Virus record (IMG/VR): IMGVR_UViG_3300025156_000022
Coordinates: 1 to 25,636 of that record
DNA from: a virus
Direction: 5' to 3' (one strand)
Length of the DNA stretch: 25,636 nucleotides
The notes under the pieces are model-generated. The model saw nothing but the letters and a program-made list of their open reading frames with translations, ran no database searches and was not told the origin of the DNA. Position numbers and translations under genes: made by a program. Shown here piece by piece: positions 7,934 through 15,041 of this stretch (position 1 is its first letter; the number at the start of each line of letters is the position of its first letter).

Positions 7934-7980
7934 TAAAAAGAAAGGAGCCGATAAAACATTTAGATTGTTTTACGGCCCCC
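7934..7980 (-). terminator. Rho-independent terminator between the homing endonuclease and the capsid gene
   Basis: The minus strand has GGCCG-TAAAACA, a 7-base loop, TGTTTTA-T-CGGCTCC, followed by TTTCTTTTT. The stem is about 11-14 bp with one bulge. It would stop transcripts coming from the endonuclease (and scaffold) before the capsid gene. I saw no clear consensus promoter between it and the capsid ATG, so part of the transcription must read through. Confidence 0.8.
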
Positions 7981-8062
7981 AAGGCCCAAAACGACATTTC
8001 CCAAAAATGCCCAATACTTATATACTGGACATAATAAAAAAGAAATCCCTATTTGTCAATAA

Positions 8063-9490
8063 CTATTTTAAAAATTCGTACTTTATTTTTCCACAATCAT
8101 AAATCCTATAAATATAATTACTTCGTGTGTTTTCTAATTCGGATTTATTAGTATCAAAATTAGAAAATAACTTCTGTAATCTTTTTCTACGAAATCCAAA
8201 TTTATGTTTTCGTTTGCCATTAATTATATAAGAATAGTCAATTAGAATTTCTTTTACTTTTTTAAATCCAAGTATAGAATATAATTTCCCTGAAAACATT
8301 GATAGATCAGCAAATGTATAAACAGATTGAAAAACAACATTCCGTTGAAAATGTTTAAATAATTTACTTGCTCCTCCAATTACTTGACTATTTAAACAAG
8401 TTGCAAATCGAACAAGATTAAATGACTCCTTATCCTTTTTAAAAGACATAACTTGCAAAAGTTCATCTTGATAAAACAACCCATAATGGATTGAACTTAT
8501 TACATATCCTTGAATATGGTTTTTTATTAAAAATTTTTTTGCTATATTTTTATCAATTTGAATGCAAAAACATTTTCGGGCAAATATTTTAGATTCAATT
8601 TTATTTGTCACCATTCGTAAAATTGATTTAATAATTTCGTTTTTAAACTTCCAATCATCACTAAAAATATGAATTAATCGATATCCTTCTTTTTTGCATA
8701 AATCAGTCTTTGTTTTTAAATGATATTTATCAAAATTAGGAATTGCAGAAGAATGCCAATACAATCCATTATATTCAATCGCAATTTTAAAATCCGGTAA
8801 TATGATATCTAATTCTTTTGGAGTAATAATATTTCGTTGGTTTGTTTCGACTATAACATTTAAAGATTGTAAAAAAGCAACTACTTCTGTTTCCTCTTTA
8901 GAAATTTTACCAACACATTTAGGGCAACCACATCCACGTAAATGCACTTCTGGAGATTGTAAATATTCCCCATGTTCGGGACAAACTATAATTGACTGTT
9001 TTTTAGATTTTGTATAACAAAATTTATCGTAAACAAATTTGTCTTTGTGTATTTTATTGGCTTGTTTAATAAATTCGTTAGAAGTTCGATTAAATCCAGC
9101 ACACCTTGGACACCCATTTCCAGTTAAATGAGTCCGGGGAGTTTATTTAAATTCCCCATGCTCTTTACAAATAACAACAACTTTTTGACTATCCAATTTG
9201 TATTTAACTTTGGAATAATCATATAAATACCCATGAATCTTTTTAGCTTTCCTAATAAATTTAGAAGTACTATGTTTACATCTAATGGATGTTTGTTCCC
9301 CTTTACATATAGGGCAACCTTTACCACTAATATGATTTGAAGCTAATTGAAAAAATTCTCCATGTTTAGGACAAATTACACTAATTTGGCTATTCATTCC
9401 CAAATATATTGAATTTACATAGGAATAAAAATTAATATGTGCCTTATTTGCTTTTTGGATAAATTCTTGAATTGTTAATTTTGCAGGCAT
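8063..9490 (-). pseudogene. Hef-like (Vsr-fold, EDxHD-type) homing endonuclease gene interrupted by one in-frame TAA
   Basis: Read from the ATG at 9490 (GGAG site) the frame encodes 475 residues if the TAA at 9145-9143 (codon 116) is ignored. Residues 1-190 hold three repeats of the zinc-ribbon type 'F...a..h....Y.Y......v.v.C..HG.F.......H..G.GCp.C'. Residues ~195-280 look like a Vsr-type nuclease: ELDIILPDF (D228), EYNGLYWHS (E239, H246), SDDW (D278). The rest resembles the Hef-like C-terminal domain (NHIQG, GGASKLFKHF, ILGFKK, DYSY). Around the stop the repeat reads HGEFK-stop-TPRTHLTGNGCPRC; a CAA to TAA change would explain it. The gene sits between scaffold and capsid with its own promoter and terminator. 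It is either a dying free-standing homing endonuclease or it yields two separate pieces. Confidence 0.88.
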
Positions 9491-9519
9491 TTTAAATCTC
9501 CATTTAAAACTCATAAAAT

Positions 9520-9574
9520 AAAGAGGGAAAATGATTGAGTATATCATTTTTCAGGAGCTACCCTATCCCTCTTT
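9520..9574 (-). promoter_or_regulatory. Nested stem-loops upstream of the homing endonuclease
   Basis: On the minus strand AAAGAGGGA pairs with TCCCTCTTT (9 bp). Inside the loop AATGAT pairs with ATCATT (6 bp, 7-base loop). The outer stem is followed by ATTTTA. It may act as a weak terminator after the scaffold gene or as a leader controlling the endonuclease. Confidence 0.55.
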
Positions 9575-9583
9575 TAAAATTTT

Positions 9584-9612
9584 ATTATACCATATTTTTA
9601 ATACAAAAACTA
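9584..9612 (-). promoter_or_regulatory. Possible extended -10 promoter for the homing endonuclease
   Basis: The minus strand has TGGTATAAT (perfect TATAAT at 9589-9584 with a TG extension), but the hexamer 17 bp upstream (TAGTTT) is a poor -35. It starts just after the scaffold stop and would give the endonuclease gene its own transcript. Confidence 0.45.
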
Positions 9613-9615
9613 TGT

Positions 9616-10386
9616 TTATTTCTTTGCTGCTCGTAACCTTCTATACTCCACCATATTACCAGCATCAGCAGCAGCCTGTAATTTAGCCGTATAATCACTT
9701 TGACTACCAGGATCACCGCCATGCGCTCCGGCACCTTCTGAATTAGGCCAATAATGCGGAGAAGAATCTTTTAATCCTTCAATCCAATTTTTGGTTGTCA
9801 AAACTTTATCATCTTTTGTTTTAGCAAGTTTGCCTTCATTATCCCTTGCTTCAATTTGTTTATGTTCATCCAAAGAAAACACACTACGACCACGTAACAG
9901 CACATCGTCAATTGCTTCTGCTCGGATACCAGCTTTAATTGCTTCGGCTCGGATACCATCCTCAATAACTTTAGATTCATACAAATTTTGATACAAGGTC
10001 CCATTGGTTGTTGCTTCATTAAATTTACTATTCAATTCGGTCATAGCAGCCTCATAATCAGATTTAAGAGTAGACGTTTTTTTCTCAATCAAATCCTCAA
10101 TGGTACCATCTTTAAGAAATTCAGCATCCTTATTTTTCTCATGGAATTCCAAGGCAGCTTTAGCAGCCTCAGGATCAATACCTTCAAAAAGCTTTGCGGC
10201 CTCCGAAAGAGCTTTCTTTTCATCCAAAATTTCGGCATTTTTAGTTTTTAACCCGGATACGGCATCCTCAACGGCTACCTTGTTTGCATTTTTAAGATTG
10301 ACTGTTAACTCATCCACCTCAAGTTTATGAGCATTCTCAACCTTCTCTCTAACATCATTGTCCTCAATAAAACTAAAATCGGGCAT
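9616..10386 (-). CDS. Capsid scaffold protein
   Basis: A 256-residue, highly charged and largely helical protein between portal and coat genes, with AAGGAG site. It has long Glu/Lys/Ala-rich stretches (residues ~8-130) predicted to form coiled coils, with periodic leucines, and a basic C-terminus (EYRRLRAAKK). Scaffolds of P22-type phages bind the coat protein through such a basic C-terminal helix. The tail after residue ~205 is Gly/Pro/Ser-rich (NSEGAGAHGGDPGS), a flexible linker before the terminal helix. Identification is by position and composition. Confidence 0.8.
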   Translation of the reverse strand: MPDFSFIEDNDVREKVENAHKLEVDELTVNLKNANKVAVEDAVSGLKTKNAEILDEKKALSEAAKLFEGIDPEAAKAALEFHEKNKDAEFLKDGTIEDLIEKKTSTLKSDYEAAMTELNSKFNEATTNGTLYQNLYESKVIEDGIRAEAIKAGIRAEAIDDVLLRGRSVFSLDEHKQIEARDNEGKLAKTKDDKVLTTKNWIEGLKDSSPHYWPNSEGAGAHGGDPGSQSDYTAKLQAAADAGNMVEYRRLRAAKK

Positions 10387-10405
10387 TTTACTTCTCCTTA
10401 ATTAT

Positions 10406-10445
10406 GGAATCCTCAGGATTCCAGTTGTGGGATTCCCTGAATCCC
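10406..10445 (-). repeat. Twin perfect hairpins between portal and scaffold genes
   Basis: Two adjacent inverted repeats with 7-bp perfect arms and 3-base loops: GGGATTC-AGG-GAATCCC (10445-10429) and GGAATCC-TGA-GGATTCC (10422-10406). The arms of one are close variants of the other, so alternative pairings are possible. No T-run follows, so they are not simple terminators. Confidence 0.75.
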
Positions 10446-10453
10446 GTTATAAA

Positions 10454-11929
10454 TTAATCTTGATCTTCGGCACCCTCTGATACTTTTATACTTTTCTCAG
10501 AGGATGTTTTTTCAGTAATTATATCGCCATTATCATCCGTTATGGATGTTGTCCCTTCTGGTTGATTCTTTGGTTGATTTTCTTCAAGCAACATAAGATA
10601 ATCCTCAAAACCAACTTTCTGATCAATTAACCCAGAATCAATAAGATATCTATGGATAACATTGAGTGGTATAACAGCAGTATTATAACCTTCAATAATT
10701 TCCTTAAGAATTGAAGAATCAGGAATATCTTGTGTGAGTGATGATGGGGCATCAAGGATTACATCTTCCTCATTATATCCAGCCCAACGACACATTAATT
10801 TTAAGCCCTCTTTCATGGCATTCATTGCAGCAAGATAAACAGAATAAATAGAGGCTGATTGAGTAGATTGACGAATTCTTAAAGCTTCAGCAGCCTCAAC
10901 ACCTTTACGAGCATCAAGAATAGCAACACCATGCCTGATAGCTTCTTCATAGAGGTCTTTTATATGGTCTTTGACATGTTTCAATGCTGCGGTATCGGTT
11001 TCAGTGTAAAAGATACGAGCTTGCTCATTTGGCAACACAATCATGACAGACGAACCGACCACATTTGGAAGATCAGCATCAATGGTTGCCCCAACAACAC
11101 ATAAAGTTGGATTACATGATAAGTATTCAGAATTGGCAAGATCAGCCTCTTTTCGATAAATTTGGATTGAGCAATTTGCCACTGATATTAATGGGATTGG
11201 TTGCATATCAAAACTGTTGTTTATTGACCCTGCAAGGAATAATGGGATCTCTTTAATTGACGAACCCATATATTTTGGCATCTTTGTAAATTCAGTCAAA
11301 AGCTTGGAACCATCATATAATTGGGATACATAATTATCCTTTTTATCCAAAGATAAAACTCTGTAGACATCATCAGTCTCATGGGAGAAGATATCATCCA
11401 CCGCCGGAACTGTTTCCCTCATAACACCAAGTATTAAATTCTTTTCATCCTTAACGACAGCCGTTTTCCAATTAATGAATTCTTCGGCTTTATATTGTAC
11501 AAATCTAAATTCATGTCTATCCGGTAGAACATCAACCAATAAGGGTACTCGACCAGTTTGAAATATCTCAATTACAACATCCAAAAATAACTGGGATATA
11601 GATAACCCATCCTTGGTTGCAGTTTTCAAAATATACTCAAGTTCTTTGGGGACATTAAATTCAGGTAATTTGGTAATAACAATGCCAAGCGCACCGGATA
11701 ACGCATAGGCTGACACCAATGGAAAATGCGCTCGTTCCAAATAGGCATCATATGCCTCTGCAAATTGGCCTGTCATACCGGACGGTCTTGGTAAATAATC
11801 TGTTGTTTTCGCTTTGATTACATCTTCACCATCAACACAATCCCTCATACGTGTCCAGGATGCTTTAGTTTTCGCATAGTCTGGATGAACCGTATCCACA
11901 GTTGATGGATTAATTTTCTGATTAGGCAT
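10454..11929 (-). CDS. Portal protein, DUF4055-like
   Basis: About 491 residues from the ATG at 11929, which has a GGAG site; an upstream in-frame start (12046) would lie inside the preceding gene and lacks a site. Residues ~15-75 (VHPDYAKTKASWTRMRDCVDG, then YLPRPSGM and YDAYLERAHF) and the later segments NGS/SSIKEIPLFLAG and LANSEYLSCNPTLCVVG are characteristic of the DUF4055 portal family. The acidic, Gln/Ser/Thr-rich C-terminus (after ~460) is low complexity. It follows terL and the small basic gene and precedes scaffold, the standard head-gene order. The portal forms the dodecameric DNA entry pore. Confidence 0.87.
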   Translation of the reverse strand: MPNQKINPSTVDTVHPDYAKTKASWTRMRDCVDGEDVIKAKTTDYLPRPSGMTGQFAEAYDAYLERAHFPLVSAYALSGALGIVITKLPEFNVPKELEYILKTATKDGLSISQLFLDVVIEIFQTGRVPLLVDVLPDRHEFRFVQYKAEEFINWKTAVVKDEKNLILGVMRETVPAVDDIFSHETDDVYRVLSLDKKDNYVSQLYDGSKLLTEFTKMPKYMGSSIKEIPLFLAGSINNSFDMQPIPLISVANCSIQIYRKEADLANSEYLSCNPTLCVVGATIDADLPNVVGSSVMIVLPNEQARIFYTETDTAALKHVKDHIKDLYEEAIRHGVAILDARKGVEAAEALRIRQSTQSASIYSVYLAAMNAMKEGLKLMCRWAGYNEEDVILDAPSSLTQDIPDSSILKEIIEGYNTAVIPLNVIHRYLIDSGLIDQKVGFEDYLMLLEENQPKNQPEGTTSITDDNGDIITEKTSSEKSIKVSEGAEDQD

Positions 11930-11939
11930 TTTTATTCTC

Positions 11940-12185
11940 CTATTTACGTTTTTTAGTGGCTCTTGTAAGTGGTGTTTTTCGATTACTGCGTGTAACTGGT
12001 TTGGATTTACGTGGGGCTTGTTTTTTTGGGGGAGCTTTACTGGCAACCTTTTTCATAGACTGAGCTTCTTTCTCTGATTGCTTTGCCATAACTTTTGCCT
12101 CTTTAACTGCTCCTTTCAATCTTACGGGAGTGTTTCTAATTTCTTCTGCTCTTGCCAAAGTTCTAGCGTCATCTTCCGTTGCCAT
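11940..12185 (-). CDS. Small, very basic protein between terL and portal
   Basis: An 81-residue protein with an acidic N-terminus (MATEDDARTLARAEEI) and a strongly basic Lys/Arg/Ala/Pro tail (KKQAPRKSKPVTRSNRKT). It could bind nucleic acid or be an internal head protein, but no family is recognised. The ATG at 12185 has no good ribosome binding site. A strong AAGGAG site 8 bases before an ATG at 12213 opens a different frame, which ends after 14 codons. A run of seven A at 12191-12185 joins the two frames; losing one A would create a single 90-codon gene. Confidence 0.6.
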   Translation of the reverse strand: MATEDDARTLARAEEIRNTPVRLKGAVKEAKVMAKQSEKEAQSMKKVASKAPPKKQAPRKSKPVTRSNRKTPLTRATKKRK

Positions 12186-12213
12186 TTTTTTCTTGTGCGA
12201 CCATAGTTGACAT
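12169..12213 (-). CDS. 14-codon leader ORF with strong ribosome binding site
   Basis: ATG at 12213 preceded by TAAGGAG, encoding MSTMVAQEKNGNGR and then TGA. It overlaps the start of the basic protein in another frame across an A7 run. It is more likely the true 5' end of that gene, separated by a frameshift, polymerase slippage or sequencing indel, than an independent peptide. Confidence 0.45.
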   Translation of the reverse strand: MSTMVAQEKNGNGR

Positions 12214-12231
12214 TTTTGAATCTCCTTAATT

Positions 12232-14628
12232 TTAATTACGAACCTTCCTACGTGTCATCTGCATCATTTTTCTGGATAACAAGTATCTTAAACTATCACC
12301 ACAATTCGAGATAATCACGCCATTACCCAATGCAAAAGTGTGTGTTTTAGGGACAGTCAAACAATATACATCTTTTCTTTTTTGTAGTAGTTCTACGGAT
12401 ATGATTTTTATTGCATAATTTTGTTCCACATTTACGTGAACAGGTTTTAATTTTAGCGTATTTATTGGTGGTAAATTTTGTGGAACATATTGGACAGATT
12501 CGTTCAACATTATCAATTCCTGATTTTCTTCGATAACTGGATTTACAATTGTTTGAACAAAAGGAATTAACATTTTTTCTTTTAGAATTGTGAATTTTTC
12601 CACAAAAGACACATTTTCGGACATAACTTCGATGAAGTGCCTCTTTAGTATCTTCATAATGCTTAGTATGCCATTTTTTACCCTCTGACCCTTTATGCCA
12701 TTTTTTAGCTGCATCCTGAGCTTTTTTGGACCATGGACGGGGATTTTGTTCCATATGCATGGATTGGTGTCGGTCTGAGCGCAATAATTCCAAATCTTCA
12801 TTTTGATTTTTGAATTTATCTGCTTCTTTATGGTGTACGTCATATCCTTTAGGAATTTCACCATTAAAGAATGTGTAAACTGTTTTATGTAATCTTTTCC
12901 CAGCGTGTTGAAAATATTCCCCACAAAGATAAAACCTCTCTCCATCAAACTCTTGAATTGTTTTTGATATAATTTTAACTCTTTCCATTTTGACTTCTCC
13001 TTTACTTTTGGTTTGCTTACGATACATAAAATATCAGAAAGCATCTGTGAAGTCAATTCTGAATAAATTTCAATTAATCCTTTTGTAGTTAAAAATTTTT
13101 GGTTTTCCGTACATTCAACAGAAAATCCATCCGAAAAAGTAACTTTAATTATTTTCGCCTTTTTTTGAGTTAATCGACAATTATAAAAATCAACAAATTC
13201 CCCATTAACAGTGAGTATTTTTCCTACTACATCAATAAATTCACCAATTAATTTTACGCCTTTATCTGTAATTATAGTAGTATCATATACCACACAGTGA
13301 TCTTCATTATCGCTATCCACATCTTCGGGCTTTTTCTCATCCCTTTGCAACATTGGTATAGTACGCAAATGATGCCTAGCCGCTGCAAAAAAATATAAAT
13401 GTGGTGTCTCTAAAGTACCCTTTTTGGTAGCATTCAACATTTGACGAATCAACGCCCACCCAGCAACACGTGAACCGGAACCTTTATAAGCTCTTGTCCA
13501 ATGACACCCATGCAATGCTAAATTATTGGCAATAGATGATCCATCACGAACTTCCCAAATTGAGGTATCAGCCGGACCAACATAGCACTTTAAACCATAC
13601 TCCGTTAATAATGCCTTGTCAACTGCTATAACTCTTTCAGCTATTTCTTGGGAAGTTGCTTGATCCCCTTCATTTACTTTTCCAGTCCATCCATAAATTT
13701 CCATTATGATGATCATTGAGCCTCTTGGGATATACGGAATACCTTCTCCATCAGGTTGTTCTCCATTTGCTTCAACTCCATAAGTAACAGACCAAGGTTT
13801 GGATGAACCCCAATCGAAGCTTCTATATAATCGCCATGATTTAGGAATCTTAAAAGGCTCCAAAACCTGCTTTTTCTTGTCCCAAACGTCTGTAAAGAAC
13901 CCACCAATGATCAAATCCCACGACCCAAGTATCCAAGCATCACGCAACATTTTGTTTCCTTCTGTCAAAGCCAACAATTTTGCTTGATATGTGGGATCAG
14001 CATCCAATAAAACCTTATTTTCTTCCAAAGAACTCTGAATATGTGTCCGTTTCTGGCCTTGTTCATCCGTAAAAATCGTTCCAGGTGGTCCATGATCGAT
14101 AAATCTTTCCTTAACCCACCCATTTCCAGGCCCAGATGGGTTGCAAGTTGATCTATATTTCTTTGGGACATCTTTATTAGATGACCTATTACAGGACATT
14201 AACTTCAAATAAAGATCAGAAAAAGGCCAATTTGTTAATTCTTCCCACCCTATCCAAGGATACTCATGACCATGATACTGCCAATAATCATCCAAAGTAC
14301 GTGCATAACTCAATTTTAGGATTTCTCCAGCTTCAAATGTCCACACTTTTTTAGAATTATTGTATTTAGCACTCGGAAATATCTGAGGAATCCACTTTTT
14401 AGTCTTGGCAATGACATCCTCTAACTCAGTTGTGGCCTCACGGAGCATTAATCCTCTCCAATCGGGTCCAAGACCCTTACCAACATCCTGTAAATAATCC
14501 ATTAAGAGAACATCAGTTTTACCACCGCCTCTGTTACCATGCAATAAACATTCCCATATGGGGCAAGAAAGAAAGTTTTTCTGTGAACCGGGATAAGGTT
14601 TCCAAATATCATTACGTTTTTTTAACAT
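12232..14628 (-). CDS. Terminase large subunit precursor with intein
   Basis: The ATG at 14628 overlaps the stop of the upstream gene (ATGTTAA) and is preceded by GGAG; a TTG six codons earlier is less likely. The precursor has 798 residues; removing the intein (445-775) leaves 467, normal for TerL. ATPase: Walker A GNRGGGKT (31-38), Walker B-like WIGWEE (125-130, E129/E130). RNase H-like nuclease: D272 in FDWG, D354 in VGPAD, and D778 in the DSLRYLL motif of the C-extein. The motor cuts and packages DNA at the portal. The spliced junction reads DNEDH-CGDSLRYLL, matching the conserved end of the nuclease domain, so the protein is functional only after splicing. Confidence 0.95.
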   Translation of the reverse strand: MLKKRNDIWKPYPGSQKNFLSCPIWECLLHGNRGGGKTDVLLMDYLQDVGKGLGPDWRGLMLREATTELEDVIAKTKKWIPQIFPSAKYNNSKKVWTFEAGEILKLSYARTLDDYWQYHGHEYPWIGWEELTNWPFSDLYLKLMSCNRSSNKDVPKKYRSTCNPSGPGNGWVKERFIDHGPPGTIFTDEQGQKRTHIQSSLEENKVLLDADPTYQAKLLALTEGNKMLRDAWILGSWDLIIGGFFTDVWDKKKQVLEPFKIPKSWRLYRSFDWGSSKPWSVTYGVEANGEQPDGEGIPYIPRGSMIIIMEIYGWTGKVNEGDQATSQEIAERVIAVDKALLTEYGLKCYVGPADTSIWEVRDGSSIANNLALHGCHWTRAYKGSGSRVAGWALIRQMLNATKKGTLETPHLYFFAAARHHLRTIPMLQRDEKKPEDVDSDNEDHCVVYDTTIITDKGVKLIGEFIDVVGKILTVNGEFVDFYNCRLTQKKAKIIKVTFSDGFSVECTENQKFLTTKGLIEIYSELTSQMLSDILCIVSKPKVKEKSKWKELKLYQKQFKSLMERGFIFVGNIFNTLGKDYIKQFTHSLMVKFLKDMTYTIKKQINSKIKMKIWNYCAQTDTNPCIWNKIPVHGPKKLRMQLKNGIKGQRVKNGILSIMKILKRHFIEVMSENVSFVEKFTILKEKMLIPFVQTIVNPVIEENQELIMLNESVQYVPQNLPPINTLKLKPVHVNVEQNYAIKIISVELLQKRKDVYCLTVPKTHTFALGNGVIISNCGDSLRYLLSRKMMQMTRRKVRN
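12304..13296 (-). other. Intein in terL (331 residues) containing an out-of-frame HNH gene
   Basis: Starts at C445 with block A CVVYDTTIITDKG, followed by KLIGEF. Block B is GFSVECTENQKFLTTKG. Block F is DVYCLTVPKTHTF and block G is GVIISN, then C776 as the +1 residue. N-terminal and C-terminal splicing parts add up to roughly 150 residues. The ~200 codons between them are the same DNA as an HNH endonuclease gene read in another frame. The usual block B histidine (T-x-x-H) is glutamine (TENQ) and the usual penultimate histidine is serine (ISN). The insertion is at the third catalytic motif of the nuclease, a highly conserved site typical of inteins. Confidence 0.92.
12347..12988 (-). CDS. HNH homing endonuclease nested in the intein in a -1 frame
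   Basis: 213 residues from the ATG at 12988, which has an AAAGGAG site 8 bases upstream; an earlier in-frame ATG at 13027 lacks one. The HNH core is at residues ~46-78: PKGYDVHHKEADKFKNQNED, then LELLRSDRHQSMH (H52/H53, N63, H74/H78). Two zinc ribbons follow: C126-C129 with C144-C148, and C165-C168 with C183-C187. The last ~20 residues (after C192) are lysine/arginine-rich and are simply the alternate-frame reading of the intein's C-terminal blocks. The gene lies wholly inside the intein coding sequence, shifted by -1, and would be made by internal initiation. Homing of the intein is the likely role. Confidence 0.9.
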   Translation of the reverse strand: MERVKIISKTIQEFDGERFYLCGEYFQHAGKRLHKTVYTFFNGEIPKGYDVHHKEADKFKNQNEDLELLRSDRHQSMHMEQNPRPWSKKAQDAAKKWHKGSEGKKWHTKHYEDTKEALHRSYVRKCVFCGKIHNSKRKNVNSFCSNNCKSSYRRKSGIDNVERICPICSTKFTTNKYAKIKTCSRKCGTKLCNKNHIRRTTTKKKRCILFDCP

Positions 14629-15041
14629 TCTATTACCACTCCACAATGATCATTCTCCCGTTCTTCTTCAATATGCCGTATCTTGATTTCTTTTCCCAAT
14701 TTAGGTAATAATCTCGAATTGGCTTGTTGACGTTCTTTACTTGAAGATCGTTTACGTCTACTTGGTAATAACCTACTGATTATATTAGCCTTTTTAATTG
14801 TTTCTTTCCCATTATTATCTTTCCGAGTTTTCATTATTTTTAACAATTTGGCTCGGCTCTTTGGATCATTCCATCGTTTCTTCATGGCATTGCTATAATT
14901 TCTCCGAGTCGCATCATCAAAATTATCATGGAAGGTGCAAACTTTCTTTGCAACTATATCTGGATCATGCATTGGTTTATTTTTCCTTTTCAATGCACTT
15001 GCTGACATTTTACGTCTGGTGGAAGAACTAATTTTTATCAA
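14622..15041 (-). CDS. NUMOD3-like DNA-binding protein between terS and terL
   Basis: 139 residues. Residues 5-25 (SSSTRRKMSASALKRKNKP) match the NUMOD3 nuclease-associated DNA-binding motif, and ATRRNYSNAMKKRWNDPKSR (~45-64) is a second, related unit. The rest is basic and low complexity. No nuclease domain (GIY-YIG or HNH) is present. The start is probably a TTG at 15041 overlapping the terS stop; an ATG at 15008 would cut into the first motif. The stop overlaps the terL ATG. It may be the remnant of a homing endonuclease or a DNA-binding accessory of the terminase. Confidence 0.65.
   Translation of the reverse strand: MIKISSSTRRKMSASALKRKNKPMHDPDIVAKKVCTFHDNFDDATRRNYSNAMKKRWNDPKSRAKLLKIMKTRKDNNGKETIKKANIISRLLPSRRKRSSSKERQQANSRLLPKLGKEIKIRHIEEERENDHCGVVIEC

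Noticed and set aside
8063-9490. Alternative genetic code with TAA read as an amino acid
   Set aside because: Other genes in the window (for example the tail chaperone, both its products) end at TAA with the next gene starting immediately after, so TAA is a normal stop here.
12304-13296. Group I intron with a nested HNH gene in terL
   Set aside because: The frame stays open across the insert and ends carry intein blocks A, B, F and G with Cys, Asn and Cys+1 at exact junctions, so protein splicing fits better than RNA splicing.
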